Under the pieces are notes generated by a model, which had not been told where the DNA came from, made no database searches, and saw only the letters and a program-made list of their open reading frames with translations. Shown here in pieces: positions 1-6,055 of a stretch of DNA of 9,429 bases (its first letter is position 1; each line of letters begins with the position of its first letter). Source of the stretch: Faecalibacterium sp. (GTDB lineage Bacteria > Bacillota > Clostridia > Oscillospirales > Ruminococcaceae); contig JAHHRK010000059.1 in assembly GCA_020025795.1 (NCBI GenBank), forward strand, positions 1 through 9,429. Direction: 5' to 3'. Position numbers and translations under genes: made by a program.

Positions 1-75
1 TTCTGCCAGCTGTGCCTGGGTCATCCCTTTTTCTTTTCTAAGCTCTGTAATTAACGCACCAAGTGATTTTTTCAT
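1..75 (-). CDS. XRE-family helix-turn-helix regulator, N-terminal fragment (continues beyond the left edge)
   Basis: The 25 visible codons begin MKKSLGALITELRKEKGMTQ and continue AQLAE. This is the typical opening of an XRE/Cro-type HTH domain: the first helix carries the L-x-x-L-R-x-x-K-G pattern and is followed by the MTQxxLA turn. The start at 75 is supported by a ribosome site (TAGGAG, 85-90) nine bases upstream. The rest of the protein lies outside the window, so its partner domain and target cannot be seen. A candidate promoter lies at 115-143. Such proteins are DNA-binding repressors or immunity-type regulators. The local AT-rich composition differs from the genes to the right and could mean acquired DNA; that is inference. 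Confidence 0.8.
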   Translation of the reverse strand, partial: MKKSLGALITELRKEKGMTQAQLAE

Positions 76-99
76 TTTGTATTTCTCCTACACTTGTAT

Positions 100-324
100 T
101 TATTCTGTGTAATCAATGTACCATGACGGCAAAATTTGCTCAACCGACCGGTAGTTTATACAAGTAGAGAAACAGTTTACAGGCTGTAGAGAGAACTCTA
201 TCAAATCCGTAGCTTCCTCTGTTCGATCTATTTTGATAAGTCTAGCGCTCTGCAAAATCAAAAGTTTCGTTTCCCCGTCATTTGAAGCCGTATCGTCTTT
301 ACGAGCATACTGTTTATACTCCAT
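100..324 (-). CDS. Doubtful small ORF, 74 codons, no recognised family
   Basis: An open frame of 74 codons starts MEYKQYARKDD and ends SWYIDYTE, 24 bases before the XRE gene on the same strand. I do not recognise it. It has no signal peptide, membrane segment or known motif. No ribosome site precedes the ATG at 324, and that ATG sits in the loop of a 13-base inverted repeat. Internal promoter-like boxes for the XRE gene further reduce confidence. It could be a small accessory protein of the XRE regulator, a remnant of an older gene, or chance. Homologues keeping both the frame and the adjacency to an XRE gene would be needed to accept it. Confidence 0.25.
   Translation of the reverse strand: MEYKQYARKDDTASNDGETKLLILQSARLIKIDRTEEATDLIEFSLQPVNCFSTCINYRSVEQILPSWYIDYTE
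115..143 (-). promoter_or_regulatory. Candidate promoter for the XRE regulator
   Basis: On the minus strand, TTGAGC (138-143) and TACATT (115-120) are separated by 17 bases. The expected transcript start is about 33 bases before the XRE start codon. The spacing is ideal and the boxes are moderately close to the sigma-A consensus. It lies inside the doubtful 74-codon ORF, which weakens the case for that ORF being a gene. Confidence 0.35.
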
Positions 325-340
325 ACAGAGTATAAACAGT
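309..340. repeat. Perfect 13-base inverted repeat with a 6-base loop
   Basis: The arms are ACTGTTTATACTC (309-321) and GAGTATAAACAGT (328-340), with CATACA between them. There are no mismatches. The arms contain TATACT, which resembles a -10 box on either strand. No T-run follows on either side, so it does not look like a terminator. A regulator operator, or an RNA hairpin at the start of the small ORF, are the two likely readings. The nearby XRE protein is an obvious candidate binder, but that is inference. Confidence 0.7.
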
Positions 341-353
341 GCAATTATTAGGA

Positions 354-369
354 TAGGAATACGTTCCTA
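354..369. promoter_or_regulatory. Second dyad, possible operator
   Basis: TAGGAA (354-359) and TTCCTA (364-369) form a 6-base dyad around TACG, 14 bases from the edge of the larger inverted repeat. Together they suggest a control region upstream of the XRE locus. The spacing between the GAA and TTC half-sites is four bases, too short for a Gram-positive LexA box. Confidence 0.3.
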
Positions 370-448
370 AAACCTTATGGAAAAATACTTTCTTACGGAG
401 TATACCCAAATGCACCGAGCGGTTCTTTTTTATATGTCCCTGCGGGCT

Positions 449-1096
449 TTACTTTTTGATCACATCGCGGAAATCCAGAATCTGCTCCTGGCTGTGTGCA
501 GTGATTTCGTCCCACTGATCTTTTCCGCTGGCATCGTACACGCCGACCACAAAATAACCGGCTGCACGGGCGGTATTTACGGCAAGCAGCGCATCCTCAA
601 ACACAGCGGTTTCTTCGGGGACCGCACCCATTCGCCGGGCGGCTGTGTTATACACGTCTGGGCGGCTTTTGCCAGCGCCTACCGTCTCGCAGGACAGCAG
701 AAAGGAAAACAGCTCTGCGATGCCAAGCCGCTCCAAACAGTCCTCAATCAACGGCTGCGCGGTGGCAGATGCAACGCACATCTGGACGCCGGACGCTTTC
801 AGCTGCATCAGGTACTCACGCACACCGGGCTTCAGCGGCACATCGCTGCGATAATGCTCTGCCATGCGGTGGTTCATCTCTGCGGCTGCCTGCTGCGGCG
901 TGCAGGGCAGGGAAAACGTCTTTACCAGATAGGCCGAAGATTCGGTCATAGTCATGGTTTTCATGACTTCCCGCTGGGCCTGGGTCGGCGGCGGCAGGCC
1001 GCGGTCCTGTAAAAACTCACTGGCCAGATTGCCCCAATACGGCATGGAATCCACCAGCGTACCATCCATATCAAAAATCGCAAACTTTCGATCCAT
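449..1096 (-). CDS. HAD-superfamily hydrolase, beta-phosphoglucomutase-like phosphatase (215 aa)
   Basis: All four HAD motifs are visible. Motif I is DMDGTLVDS, with nucleophile D9 and acid/base D11. Motif II is S110 in VASATA, motif III is K143 in GKSRPDVY, and motif IV is the acidic pair E167-D168 in FEDAL. A helical cap of the C1 type occupies roughly residues 15-90. This is the subfamily I arrangement of beta-phosphoglucomutase and small sugar-phosphate phosphatases, and the length is normal. The substrate cannot be told from the sequence; a cytoplasmic phosphatase of a sugar phosphate or similar metabolite is likely. I chose the ATG at 1096 because AAAGGGG lies six bases upstream. The longer form from 1123 begins inside the terminator stem. 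The gene stands right behind that terminator, so its expression may be attenuated. Confidence 0.9.
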   Translation of the reverse strand: MDRKFAIFDMDGTLVDSMPYWGNLASEFLQDRGLPPPTQAQREVMKTMTMTESSAYLVKTFSLPCTPQQAAAEMNHRMAEHYRSDVPLKPGVREYLMQLKASGVQMCVASATAQPLIEDCLERLGIAELFSFLLSCETVGAGKSRPDVYNTAARRMGAVPEETAVFEDALLAVNTARAAGYFVVGVYDASGKDQWDEITAHSQEQILDFRDVIKK

Positions 1097-1122
1097 GCGA
1101 AACCCCTTTCGATTTGCACACA

Positions 1123-1159
1123 AAAAACGGACGGCATTGATACAATGCCGTCCGTTTTT
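1123..1159 (-). terminator. Strong intrinsic terminator between the hydrolase and HAD genes
   Basis: The stem core CGGACGGCATTG pairs with CAATGCCGTCCG around a 3-base loop (1140-1142), and flanking A/T pairs extend it to 17 pairs. On the minus strand it is followed by a run of Ts (to 1122). The A-run on the other side also gives a T-tail on the plus strand, but no plus-strand gene ends here. It would end the transcript of the alpha/beta hydrolase. It ends only 26 bases before the HAD start codon. Confidence 0.9.
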
Positions 1160-1160
1160 C

Positions 1161-1230
1161 CTCTTGTTTTCTCCCCGGCAACGTCTGTACTGGGTATTAT
1201 TCTACACCCGCAGAGATGCCAAAACAAGAG
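1161..1230 (-). promoter_or_regulatory. Possible structured RNA element ahead of the terminator and the HAD gene
   Basis: CTCTTGTTTT (1161-1170) and AAAACAAGAG (1221-1230) are perfect 10-base inverted repeats 50 bases apart. On the minus strand the enclosed segment can also pair GGCA (1217-1220) with TGCC (1177-1180) and GGGT (1206-1209) with ACCC (1192-1195), nested within the outer arms. The order is hydrolase stop, nested stem, terminator, ribosome site, HAD start. This is the layout of an attenuator or riboswitch-type leader, but it could equally be a 3' UTR. I do not recognise a known riboswitch class. Confidence 0.3.
1199..1227 (-). promoter_or_regulatory. Candidate promoter for the HAD gene
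   Basis: On the minus strand TTGTTT (1222-1227) and TAGAAT (1199-1204) are 17 bases apart. A transcript from here would start near 1192 and run through the terminator at 1123-1159 before reaching the HAD gene, so it would need antitermination or partial read-through. It overlaps the nested inverted repeat, so the two readings compete. Confidence 0.3.
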
Positions 1231-1243
1231 CAGGCGCAGTGCG

Positions 1244-2209
1244 TCAGTCGAAGTCTGCCCAGAACTGTTTTACGACCGACTCATAACCCGCCCGATTGCA
1301 ATAATAGCTCATTCCGTGGTCTGCACCCTGCACAATAAACAGCCGTTTGGGTGCTTGGCAGGCCTCGTAGTTTTCGTAGGTCATGCCCACAGGCACAAAC
1401 CGATCCTGGGTGCCGTGTACAAACAAAACCGGCACCTTACAGTGGTGCATGGCATCCACCGTAGAATAATCGTCCAGACCCATACTGATTTTCCGGCGGC
1501 AGAACAAATCCGCCAGTCCGGAACGGATATCATACAGCATATGCAGGTTCTTGTTCGCCACATGCTTACCAATGTCGTGCGGCGAGGTGAATCCACAATC
1601 ACTCATGATACCGTGGACGCTTTCGGGCAAATCCAGTCCGGCCGCCATCAGAACTGAGGTTGCGCCCATGGAAACGCCGCTCAGGTAAATGGGGATCTGC
1701 GGCCCACAACGGCCAATAATCCAGTTTACCCAATCCAGGCAGTCATAGCGTTCCATCAGGCCAAGACCCATATAGGCACCGCCGCTGTTATTCTGGCCGC
1801 GCTGTTCTGCATACAGCACGCTGCAATCGTTTTCGGCCAGAAAATCCGCTACCATGCCAAAATCACGGCTCCAGGAGGATCGCCAGCCATGCATGGCCAG
1901 CACCACGCGCTTGGCGGTGGGGTTTACGAACCAGTGGCCTGTCAGCACCACACCGTCGTGGCTGAGCATCTTGACCACCTCATGGTCTTTGTGCGCCAGC
2001 TTTTCGGATGCTGCGTTCAGTTCTTCCACCAGTGCGTCCGGCTTACGGGAACCGGAAACATGCATTCCTGCCCGCTGGGCAGCTTTGGGTTCGTTGCGGT
2101 CCATAGCCAAATCCACCATTTGTTTGGTGACCGCACAAGTGGCCAGCGCGGTGGTCACTGCCGTGGCCCCGGCCGCCAGAAGTATCGATTTTTTTGACTG
2201 TTTCATCAT
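1244..2209 (-). CDS. Membrane-anchored alpha/beta hydrolase, YqkD-like (321 aa)
   Basis: This is an alpha/beta-hydrolase fold serine hydrolase. The nucleophile elbow is GVSMG with S180, the acid is D269 in HGTQDRFVP, and the histidine is H298 in GADHGMS. HGW at 107-109 marks the oxyanion region. Residues 1-30 hold a basic start (KQSKK) and a hydrophobic stretch ending near ATCAV, which reads as an uncleaved signal anchor, so the enzyme probably faces outside. This matches secreted or anchored hydrolases such as B. subtilis YqkD; the natural ester or peptide substrate is unknown. AAGGCGG stands before tandem ATG codons at 2209 and 2206, and either could start the protein. It begins 61 bases after the radical SAM gene with no terminator seen between them, so the two are probably cotranscribed. 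Confidence 0.88.
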   Translation of the reverse strand: MMKQSKKSILLAAGATAVTTALATCAVTKQMVDLAMDRNEPKAAQRAGMHVSGSRKPDALVEELNAASEKLAHKDHEVVKMLSHDGVVLTGHWFVNPTAKRVVLAMHGWRSSWSRDFGMVADFLAENDCSVLYAEQRGQNNSGGAYMGLGLMERYDCLDWVNWIIGRCGPQIPIYLSGVSMGATSVLMAAGLDLPESVHGIMSDCGFTSPHDIGKHVANKNLHMLYDIRSGLADLFCRRKISMGLDDYSTVDAMHHCKVPVLFVHGTQDRFVPVGMTYENYEACQAPKRLFIVQGADHGMSYYCNRAGYESVVKQFWADFD

Positions 2210-2270
2210 TTCGCCGCCTTGTCCTGTTATTCTCTTTTACTGTATGGGCTGGAGAGGAAAAAGGTTCTTA

Positions 2271-3653
2271 TCAGTGGGTTGCTGCGATCTCTTTTTCTGC
2301 TGCGCAGCCTTTGCTGCATCGGCTGCCGCCCAGCCACAGCTCATCTGCCACAGGAGACCAGTTCTCTGCATACAGCTTGCACTTATCGCACAGGTGGACG
2401 GCTGTTTCCGGAGACTGCAGGTCGGTAGATTTTGCACCGGTGCGTGCAACCATTTCGGGCAGGATGTCCGGGTTTTCCAGCATGGGGCAGGGACGCAGCA
2501 TATTCTTGTTGAAGGGCTGGCCGTCGTGGTATGCCATAAACAGCGGAGACTGCAAGCACTCCAGCAGCGTCTTCTGGCGAATGTTGGAGTCGGAATAGTG
2601 GATAAACACGCAGGGATCTGCGTCGCCGTTTGCGTTGATGTGCAGGTAACGACGGCCGCCAGCAATGCAGCCACCCACATACTCCGCATCGTTCTGGAAG
2701 TCCATTGCAAACAGAGGCTTCTCGCGGCGCAGGCGGCGGATGCGCTCATAAATTGCGGTGCGCTGCTCCGGGTTGGGCATCAAAGCAGGCGAAGCATCGT
2801 TGCCGACGGGCATATAGTGGAAGTACCAGATGAAGTATGCGCCCAGGTCGATCAGGCTCTGATAGAATTCGTCAGAGGAAATGGAATCCCAGTTCACGCT
2901 GGTGTAGCAGGCAGAAATACCGTACATCAGCTTCTTCTTGCGCAGCAGCTCCATGGCATGGATGACTTTCTGATAGGTGCCCTTGCCGCGGCGGCTGTCG
3001 GTAGCCTGCTCATTGCCTTCCAGCGAAATGGCAGGCACAAAGTTCTTCACGCGCAGCATTTCATCGGCGAAAGCTTCGTCGATCAGGGTTGCGTTGGTGA
3101 AGCACAGGAACACGCAGTCGGAGTGCTTTTCGCACAGGCGGATCAGGTCGTTCTTGCGCACCAGGGGTTCGCCGCCGGTGTAAATATAGAAATACACGCC
3201 CAGCTGCTTGCCCTGGCAAATGATGCTGTCTATTTCCTCATAGCTCAGGTTCAGCTTGTTGCCGTACTCTGCTGCCCAGCAGCCGGTGCAATGCAGGTTG
3301 CAGGCAGAGGTGGGGTCCAGCAGAATGGTCCAGGGGATATTGCAGCCCAGCTCCTTGCGCAGCTTTTCCTGCTTGGGCCAGCCGATCATGGCGGTATTGA
3401 TAAAGAAGTTGGTTGCCAGCGTCTTGACCACTTCCGGGTCAACGTCATTCAGCAGGCTCATCACATAAGAATGATAGGGATGCTCCGGATTCTGGAACAC
3501 ATCTCGCAGGATGCGGCGATGATTCTCAAATTCGCCGTGGGAAAATGTATCGGCCCAGTCCATCAGCTTCAGCAGATTTTTTTCCGGGTCCTTATACAGA
3601 TAACGGAAAGCTTGATCCAGTCCAAACTTTTTCAGCGTAGTTGTTGCGTCCAT
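2271..3653 (-). CDS. Radical SAM protein with a cysteine-rich C-terminal region (460 aa)
   Basis: The cluster motif CNLHCTGC gives C118, C122 and C125 in the radical SAM spacing CxxxCxxC, preceded by DPTSA. YTGGEPL (158-164) is the SAM-binding GGE motif. The core barrel spans roughly residues 105-320. The C-terminal part has further cysteines at C329, C348 (DPC), C389 (RPCP), C422 and C425 (CDKC), and C446 and C450. This resembles SPASM/Twitch domains that bind extra Fe-S clusters. Residues 1-100 form a helical N-terminal extension. The enzyme should cleave SAM to make a 5'-deoxyadenosyl radical; its substrate is not evident. No short precursor-peptide gene is seen beside it, so peptide modification is not supported. 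The ATG at 3653 follows AAAGGAG by six bases; the frame extends further upstream but without a ribosome site. Confidence 0.88.
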   Translation of the reverse strand: MDATTTLKKFGLDQAFRYLYKDPEKNLLKLMDWADTFSHGEFENHRRILRDVFQNPEHPYHSYVMSLLNDVDPEVVKTLATNFFINTAMIGWPKQEKLRKELGCNIPWTILLDPTSACNLHCTGCWAAEYGNKLNLSYEEIDSIICQGKQLGVYFYIYTGGEPLVRKNDLIRLCEKHSDCVFLCFTNATLIDEAFADEMLRVKNFVPAISLEGNEQATDSRRGKGTYQKVIHAMELLRKKKLMYGISACYTSVNWDSISSDEFYQSLIDLGAYFIWYFHYMPVGNDASPALMPNPEQRTAIYERIRRLRREKPLFAMDFQNDAEYVGGCIAGGRRYLHINANGDADPCVFIHYSDSNIRQKTLLECLQSPLFMAYHDGQPFNKNMLRPCPMLENPDILPEMVARTGAKSTDLQSPETAVHLCDKCKLYAENWSPVADELWLGGSRCSKGCAAEKEIAATH

Positions 3654-3688
3654 GGTATACTCCTTTTCTGCATCAAAATCATACGGGG

Positions 3689-3702
3689 AGGGGAAATCCC
3701 CT
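3689..3702. repeat. Small GC-rich palindrome in the radical SAM leader
   Basis: AGGGGA (3689-3694) and TCCCCT (3697-3702) flank AA. It lies 36 bases upstream of the start codon in the presumed 5' UTR. It could be a weak hairpin or an operator half-pair; chance is also plausible. Confidence 0.3.
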
Positions 3703-3807
3703 TTGCTGCGCCGTCGTCCACGAAGTGGCACTTTACAGTCTAGGCATTCGGCGCATTCTTAACCAGTCGGCCTGTTTTTTTCTTCAGGTCGTCTATGCTT
3801 TGATTTT

Positions 3808-3837
3808 AGTATCCCTGTACAAAAACTCTATAAACAA
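3808..3837 (-). promoter_or_regulatory. Weak candidate promoter for the radical SAM gene
   Basis: Minus-strand TTGTTT (3832-3837) and GATACT (3808-3813) are 18 bases apart, just after the likely terminator of the YitT gene. It would give a leader of about 150 bases. The match to consensus is modest. The rest of the 3654-3924 gap holds the small palindrome, the hairpin at 3848-3868 and an A/T-rich tract; I see no gene in it. Confidence 0.3.
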
Positions 3838-3847
3838 AGAAACCACA

Positions 3848-3868
3848 CGCGCCCAAATTTTGGGCACG
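3848..3868 (-). terminator. Probable terminator of the YitT-family gene
   Basis: On the minus strand a 9-pair stem with one G-U pair forms around AAT: CGTGCCCAA pairs with TTGGGCGCG. The downstream tract (GTTTCTTTGTTT) is T-rich but interrupted. It lies about 57 bases past the YitT stop codon. As DNA it is also a near-perfect palindrome, so a regulator site for the radical SAM promoter is an alternative. Confidence 0.4.
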
Positions 3869-3924
3869 CATGGTCGTTTGTCTAATCTGTTTTTTCTTTT
3901 TTTACGAAAAAGAGCGTTTTACGG

Positions 3925-4602
3925 TCAATCCGCACACTGCTTTTCTGCCTTGGGCAGGGGAATTTTTTGCATGAGACCGATAATCTGTCCGGACAAAAGC
4001 ACCGTCAACAGCGAATAGCCGATGCGCCGCACCGGAATGTAAGAAAGCGCCATCACCAGCACCACCAAATCGCTGATGAGATAAACACGTTCCACGTTGG
4101 TATGGAACACATATGCGCCCACCATGGCAATGGCATCATCTCCGCCGGGAGCACCGCCGATTCGTACGCACAAGCCCACGCCCACGCCGACGAACATCGC
4201 ACCCACCAGTGCAGCAACCAGCGGCATATCCGCCAGCCAGGGCCACAGGGGGTCGAACTGTTCGCAAATCTTATAAATAATCGAAAAGCCTGTGGATGCT
4301 ATCATAGAGTAAAAAATGAATACATGGCCCAGCAGCTTCCAGCCCAGCAGATAACACAGGGTGTTCAAAATAAAGCCGGATACTGCGGGGGAAATGCTCA
4401 GCCAGTATTCCAATAAAAGGGTCAGACCCAGGATACCGCCTTCCGTTACGCCGGAAAGGGAATGGACATGGTACAGGCCAAAGGCCAAAATTCCACTGCC
4501 TAAAACCGCAATCAGGCAGTATGACAGCTTGACCTGTCGGAGCGTTTCCGCAAAGGTCTGCCGCATGGATTGTAATACATTTTGCAAGCGTGCGTTTAAC
4601 AT
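3925..4602 (-). CDS. YitT-family (DUF161) multi-pass membrane protein (225 aa)
   Basis: The protein has about five hydrophobic segments at roughly residues 27-45, 52-70, 73-92, 94-111 and 127-148, with another near 173-190. The two glycine-rich signatures GVTEGGILGL (51-60) and RIGGAPGGDDAIAM (147-160) are characteristic of the YitT/DUF161 fold. It is an inner-membrane protein; the family is thought to be transport-related, but no substrate is established. The usual C-terminal cytoplasmic DUF2179 domain of longer members is absent, so this is a short form. I chose the ATG at 4602 because GGAAGGA stands upstream. In-frame ATG 4632 and GTG 4638 have no good ribosome site and lie very near the predicted transcript start. 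It is divergent from merR and has a MerR-type promoter, so it is probably the regulator's target. Confidence 0.85.
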   Translation of the reverse strand: MLNARLQNVLQSMRQTFAETLRQVKLSYCLIAVLGSGILAFGLYHVHSLSGVTEGGILGLTLLLEYWLSISPAVSGFILNTLCYLLGWKLLGHVFIFYSMIASTGFSIIYKICEQFDPLWPWLADMPLVAALVGAMFVGVGVGLCVRIGGAPGGDDAIAMVGAYVFHTNVERVYLISDLVVLVMALSYIPVRRIGYSLLTVLLSGQIIGLMQKIPLPKAEKQCAD

Positions 4603-4652
4603 TTTCAATAGATTCCTTCCTGTCTTTCGCATTGGCACCCACAGGCGCCCTA

Positions 4653-4682
4653 TTGTTGTTCCAGTATAAACTCTGGTATAAT
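4653..4682 (+). promoter_or_regulatory. Promoter of merR
   Basis: TTGTTG (4653-4658) and a perfect TATAAT (4677-4682) are 18 bases apart. The -10 box lies inside the 9-3-9 dyad, so a protein bound there would block it. The transcript would start near 4689, about 10 bases before the merR ribosome site. Confidence 0.55.
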
Positions 4683-4693
4683 ACCAGAGTCAA
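4663..4693 (-). promoter_or_regulatory. MerR-activated type promoter for the YitT gene (19-base spacer)
   Basis: On the minus strand TTGACT (4688-4693) and TATACT (4663-4668) are separated by 19 bases. Both boxes are good matches, but the spacer is two bases longer than optimal. Overlong 19-20 base spacers carrying a dyad are the known hallmark of promoters that MerR-family proteins activate by DNA distortion. The regulator gene starts 19 bases away on the other strand. Confidence 0.75.
4670..4690. promoter_or_regulatory. MerR operator dyad
   Basis: ACTCTGGTA (4670-4678) and TACCAGAGT (4682-4690) are perfect 9-base arms around TAA. The dyad fills the spacer of the leftward promoter and covers the -10 box of the rightward one. 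The size and position match operators of multidrug- or stress-type MerR regulators. Confidence 0.8.
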
Positions 4694-4711
4694 GAGCTGG
4701 GAGGTGTTTTT

Positions 4712-5512
4712 ATGGAACGCTATTTCAAAATCGGAGAAATTTCCGCATTATACAACATTGGTGTGGACTCGCTGCGCTATTATGAAAAGCTGGGTTTGAT
4801 TCACCCCATCCGTTCGGAAAGCGGCTACCGGCTGTACAGCATCCATGATTTCTGGTGTCTGAACGTGATTCGCGACCTGCGCGGGCTGGATTTCAGCATG
4901 GAACAAATCGCAGATTATCTTCACAGCCACACCGTTGAGTCCACTTTGCAAACCCTTGCGGCCGAAAGCCGCGCCATCAGCGAAAAGATGGCCTTTCTGG
5001 AAAAATTAAAAACCAATGTGGAAGCGCGCATGGAAACCATTCGCACCGCAGCCAGCCAACCGGTGGGTCAGTTTGTAATCTCATCTTATGTGGAGCGCCG
5101 CTGTTTTGCGATTGCAGAACCATACGCCAACGATGCAGAAATGGATATTCTCATCAAACGCCTTTTGAATCGGGACAAAAACCACGCGTATATTATCGGC
5201 AGCCAGCAGATCGGCTCGATCCTTCAGCTGGAACAAGCCAGACAGAGCGATTTTTCCCATTACAGCGGCGCATTTTTGTTGGCGGACGGCGGCGACCAGT
5301 GTTTCCCTGCCGGAGAATATCTGTCTGTCTGTTACCGTGGCAGCTATCGGCAGACCGCACGCTATGTACCCGCCATGTTCGCTTATGCCGAACAAAACGG
5401 TTATGTGCTGGCCGGGGATATCTTGGAGCTGCTGCGCATTGACATCCACACTTCCGCCGATCCGCAGGAATATGTCACAGAATTGCAGGTGCGGGTAGAA
5501 AAGCTGCACTGA
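4712..5512 (+). CDS. MerR-family transcriptional regulator with GyrI-like effector domain (266 aa)
   Basis: Residues 5-70 are a MerR winged helix-turn-helix: FKIGEIS, then VDSLRYYEKLGLI, then a GYRLYS wing. Residues 75-115 are a likely coiled-coil dimerisation helix. Residues 118-265 resemble the GyrI-like effector-binding domain of BmrR-type proteins, with the motif PAGEYLSVCYRGSYRQT (199-215) and a C-terminal acidic strand. Proteins of this type bind the promoter constantly and switch it on when a lipophilic or cationic ligand occupies the C-terminal domain. The ligand here is unknown. The start is fixed by GGGAGGTG (4699-4706) five bases before the ATG. The gene is divergent from the YitT-family gene and followed by the carbonic anhydrase homologue, probably on one transcript. 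Autoregulation is expected because the dyad covers its own -10 box. Confidence 0.9.
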   Translation: MERYFKIGEISALYNIGVDSLRYYEKLGLIHPIRSESGYRLYSIHDFWCLNVIRDLRGLDFSMEQIADYLHSHTVESTLQTLAAESRAISEKMAFLEKLKTNVEARMETIRTAASQPVGQFVISSYVERRCFAIAEPYANDAEMDILIKRLLNRDKNHAYIIGSQQIGSILQLEQARQSDFSHYSGAFLLADGGDQCFPAGEYLSVCYRGSYRQTARYVPAMFAYAEQNGYVLAGDILELLRIDIHTSADPQEYVTELQVRVEKLH

Positions 5513-5555
5513 TTTCCTGACGGCTGCATCTTAGCGATTTCACAGGAGGTCTATT

Positions 5556-6038
5556 ATGGAACAAAACGTATATCTTGCCCCCGGCGCTTATGTACTGGGC
5601 GACGTCCGTCTGGGCGAAAACGTAAATATTTGGTATAACGCCGTCCTGCGCGGCGACAAAGGCACCATCACCGTAGGTGCCAACACCAACATTCAGGATA
5701 ACGCCGTCCTGCACGAGAAAACCACGCTGGGCATCGGCTGCACCGTTGGGCATGGAGCCATTGTACATGGATGCACCGTTGGCGCAAACTGCACCATCGG
5801 CATGGGCGCGATTCTGTTAAACGGTGCCGTAATCGGGGAAAACTGCATGGTCGGTGCTGGCGCTCTGGTCACCGGAAAAACCGTTGCACCTGCCGGTTCG
5901 CTGCTTTTGGGCAATCCGGCCAAGGTTGTGCGGCCACTCACCGAAACGGAAATTCTGCACATGCAGGATTCTGCCGCAGAATACGTCGCCGAAGCAAAGG
6001 CAGCTTTGCCGCTGCGTACTGCCGGCACAGCTTTATAA
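5556..6038 (+). CDS. Gamma-class carbonic anhydrase-like hexapeptide protein (160 aa)
   Basis: The protein is a left-handed beta-helix built of hexapeptide repeats (for example NANTN-type and IGENCMVGAGALV turns) with a C-terminal helix. Family residues are present: NIWYNAVLRGD (R32, D34), NIQDNAVLHE (Q47, D48, H53) and GHGAIVH (H66, H71). H53, H66 and H71 match the three zinc ligands of gamma carbonic anhydrases. The acidic proton-shuttle loop of Methanosarcina Cam is absent, as in the YrdA/PaaY/CamH branch, where CO2 hydration is often weak or unproven. It should be a cytoplasmic trimer. The start follows AGGAGG (5544-5549) by six bases. The 43-base gap after merR contains no terminator, so the genes are probably cotranscribed. 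No acyl-CoA or carboxylase genes lie nearby, so its role cannot be inferred from context. Confidence 0.9.
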   Translation: MEQNVYLAPGAYVLGDVRLGENVNIWYNAVLRGDKGTITVGANTNIQDNAVLHEKTTLGIGCTVGHGAIVHGCTVGANCTIGMGAILLNGAVIGENCMVGAGALVTGKTVAPAGSLLLGNPAKVVRPLTETEILHMQDSAAEYVAEAKAALPLRTAGTAL

Positions 6039-6055
6039 AACATTATGGCAGCAAA

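Noticed and set aside
354..369. LexA (SOS) box
   Set aside because: Gram-positive LexA sites need GAAC and GTTC separated by four bases; here the GAA and TTC half-sites are four apart, two bases too close.
377..1012. Plus-strand open frame opposite the HAD gene
   Set aside because: The minus strand carries all four HAD catalytic motifs in order; the plus-strand product shows no family features.
1097..1123. N-terminal extension of the HAD protein
   Set aside because: It would begin inside the terminator stem and lacks a ribosome site; the HAD fold begins directly after the ATG at 1096.
1161..1230. TPP riboswitch, suggested by the segment AATAATACCCAG
   Set aside because: The conserved CTGAGA and the GGNTAATACCAGC core of the TPP aptamer are absent, and HAD phosphatases of this type are not usual TPP targets.
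3654..3731. N-terminal extension of the radical SAM protein (MPLRGRRRSKGDF start)
   Set aside because: The upstream start has no ribosome site, while the ATG at 3653 has an ideal one and a typical N-terminus.
1854..3743. Long plus-strand open frame of about 629 codons
   Set aside because: It lies antisense to the radical SAM and hydrolase genes, spans both and the gap between them, has Cys/His/Val-rich low-information content without domains, and lacks a ribosome site. It is a by-product of the codon bias of the real genes.
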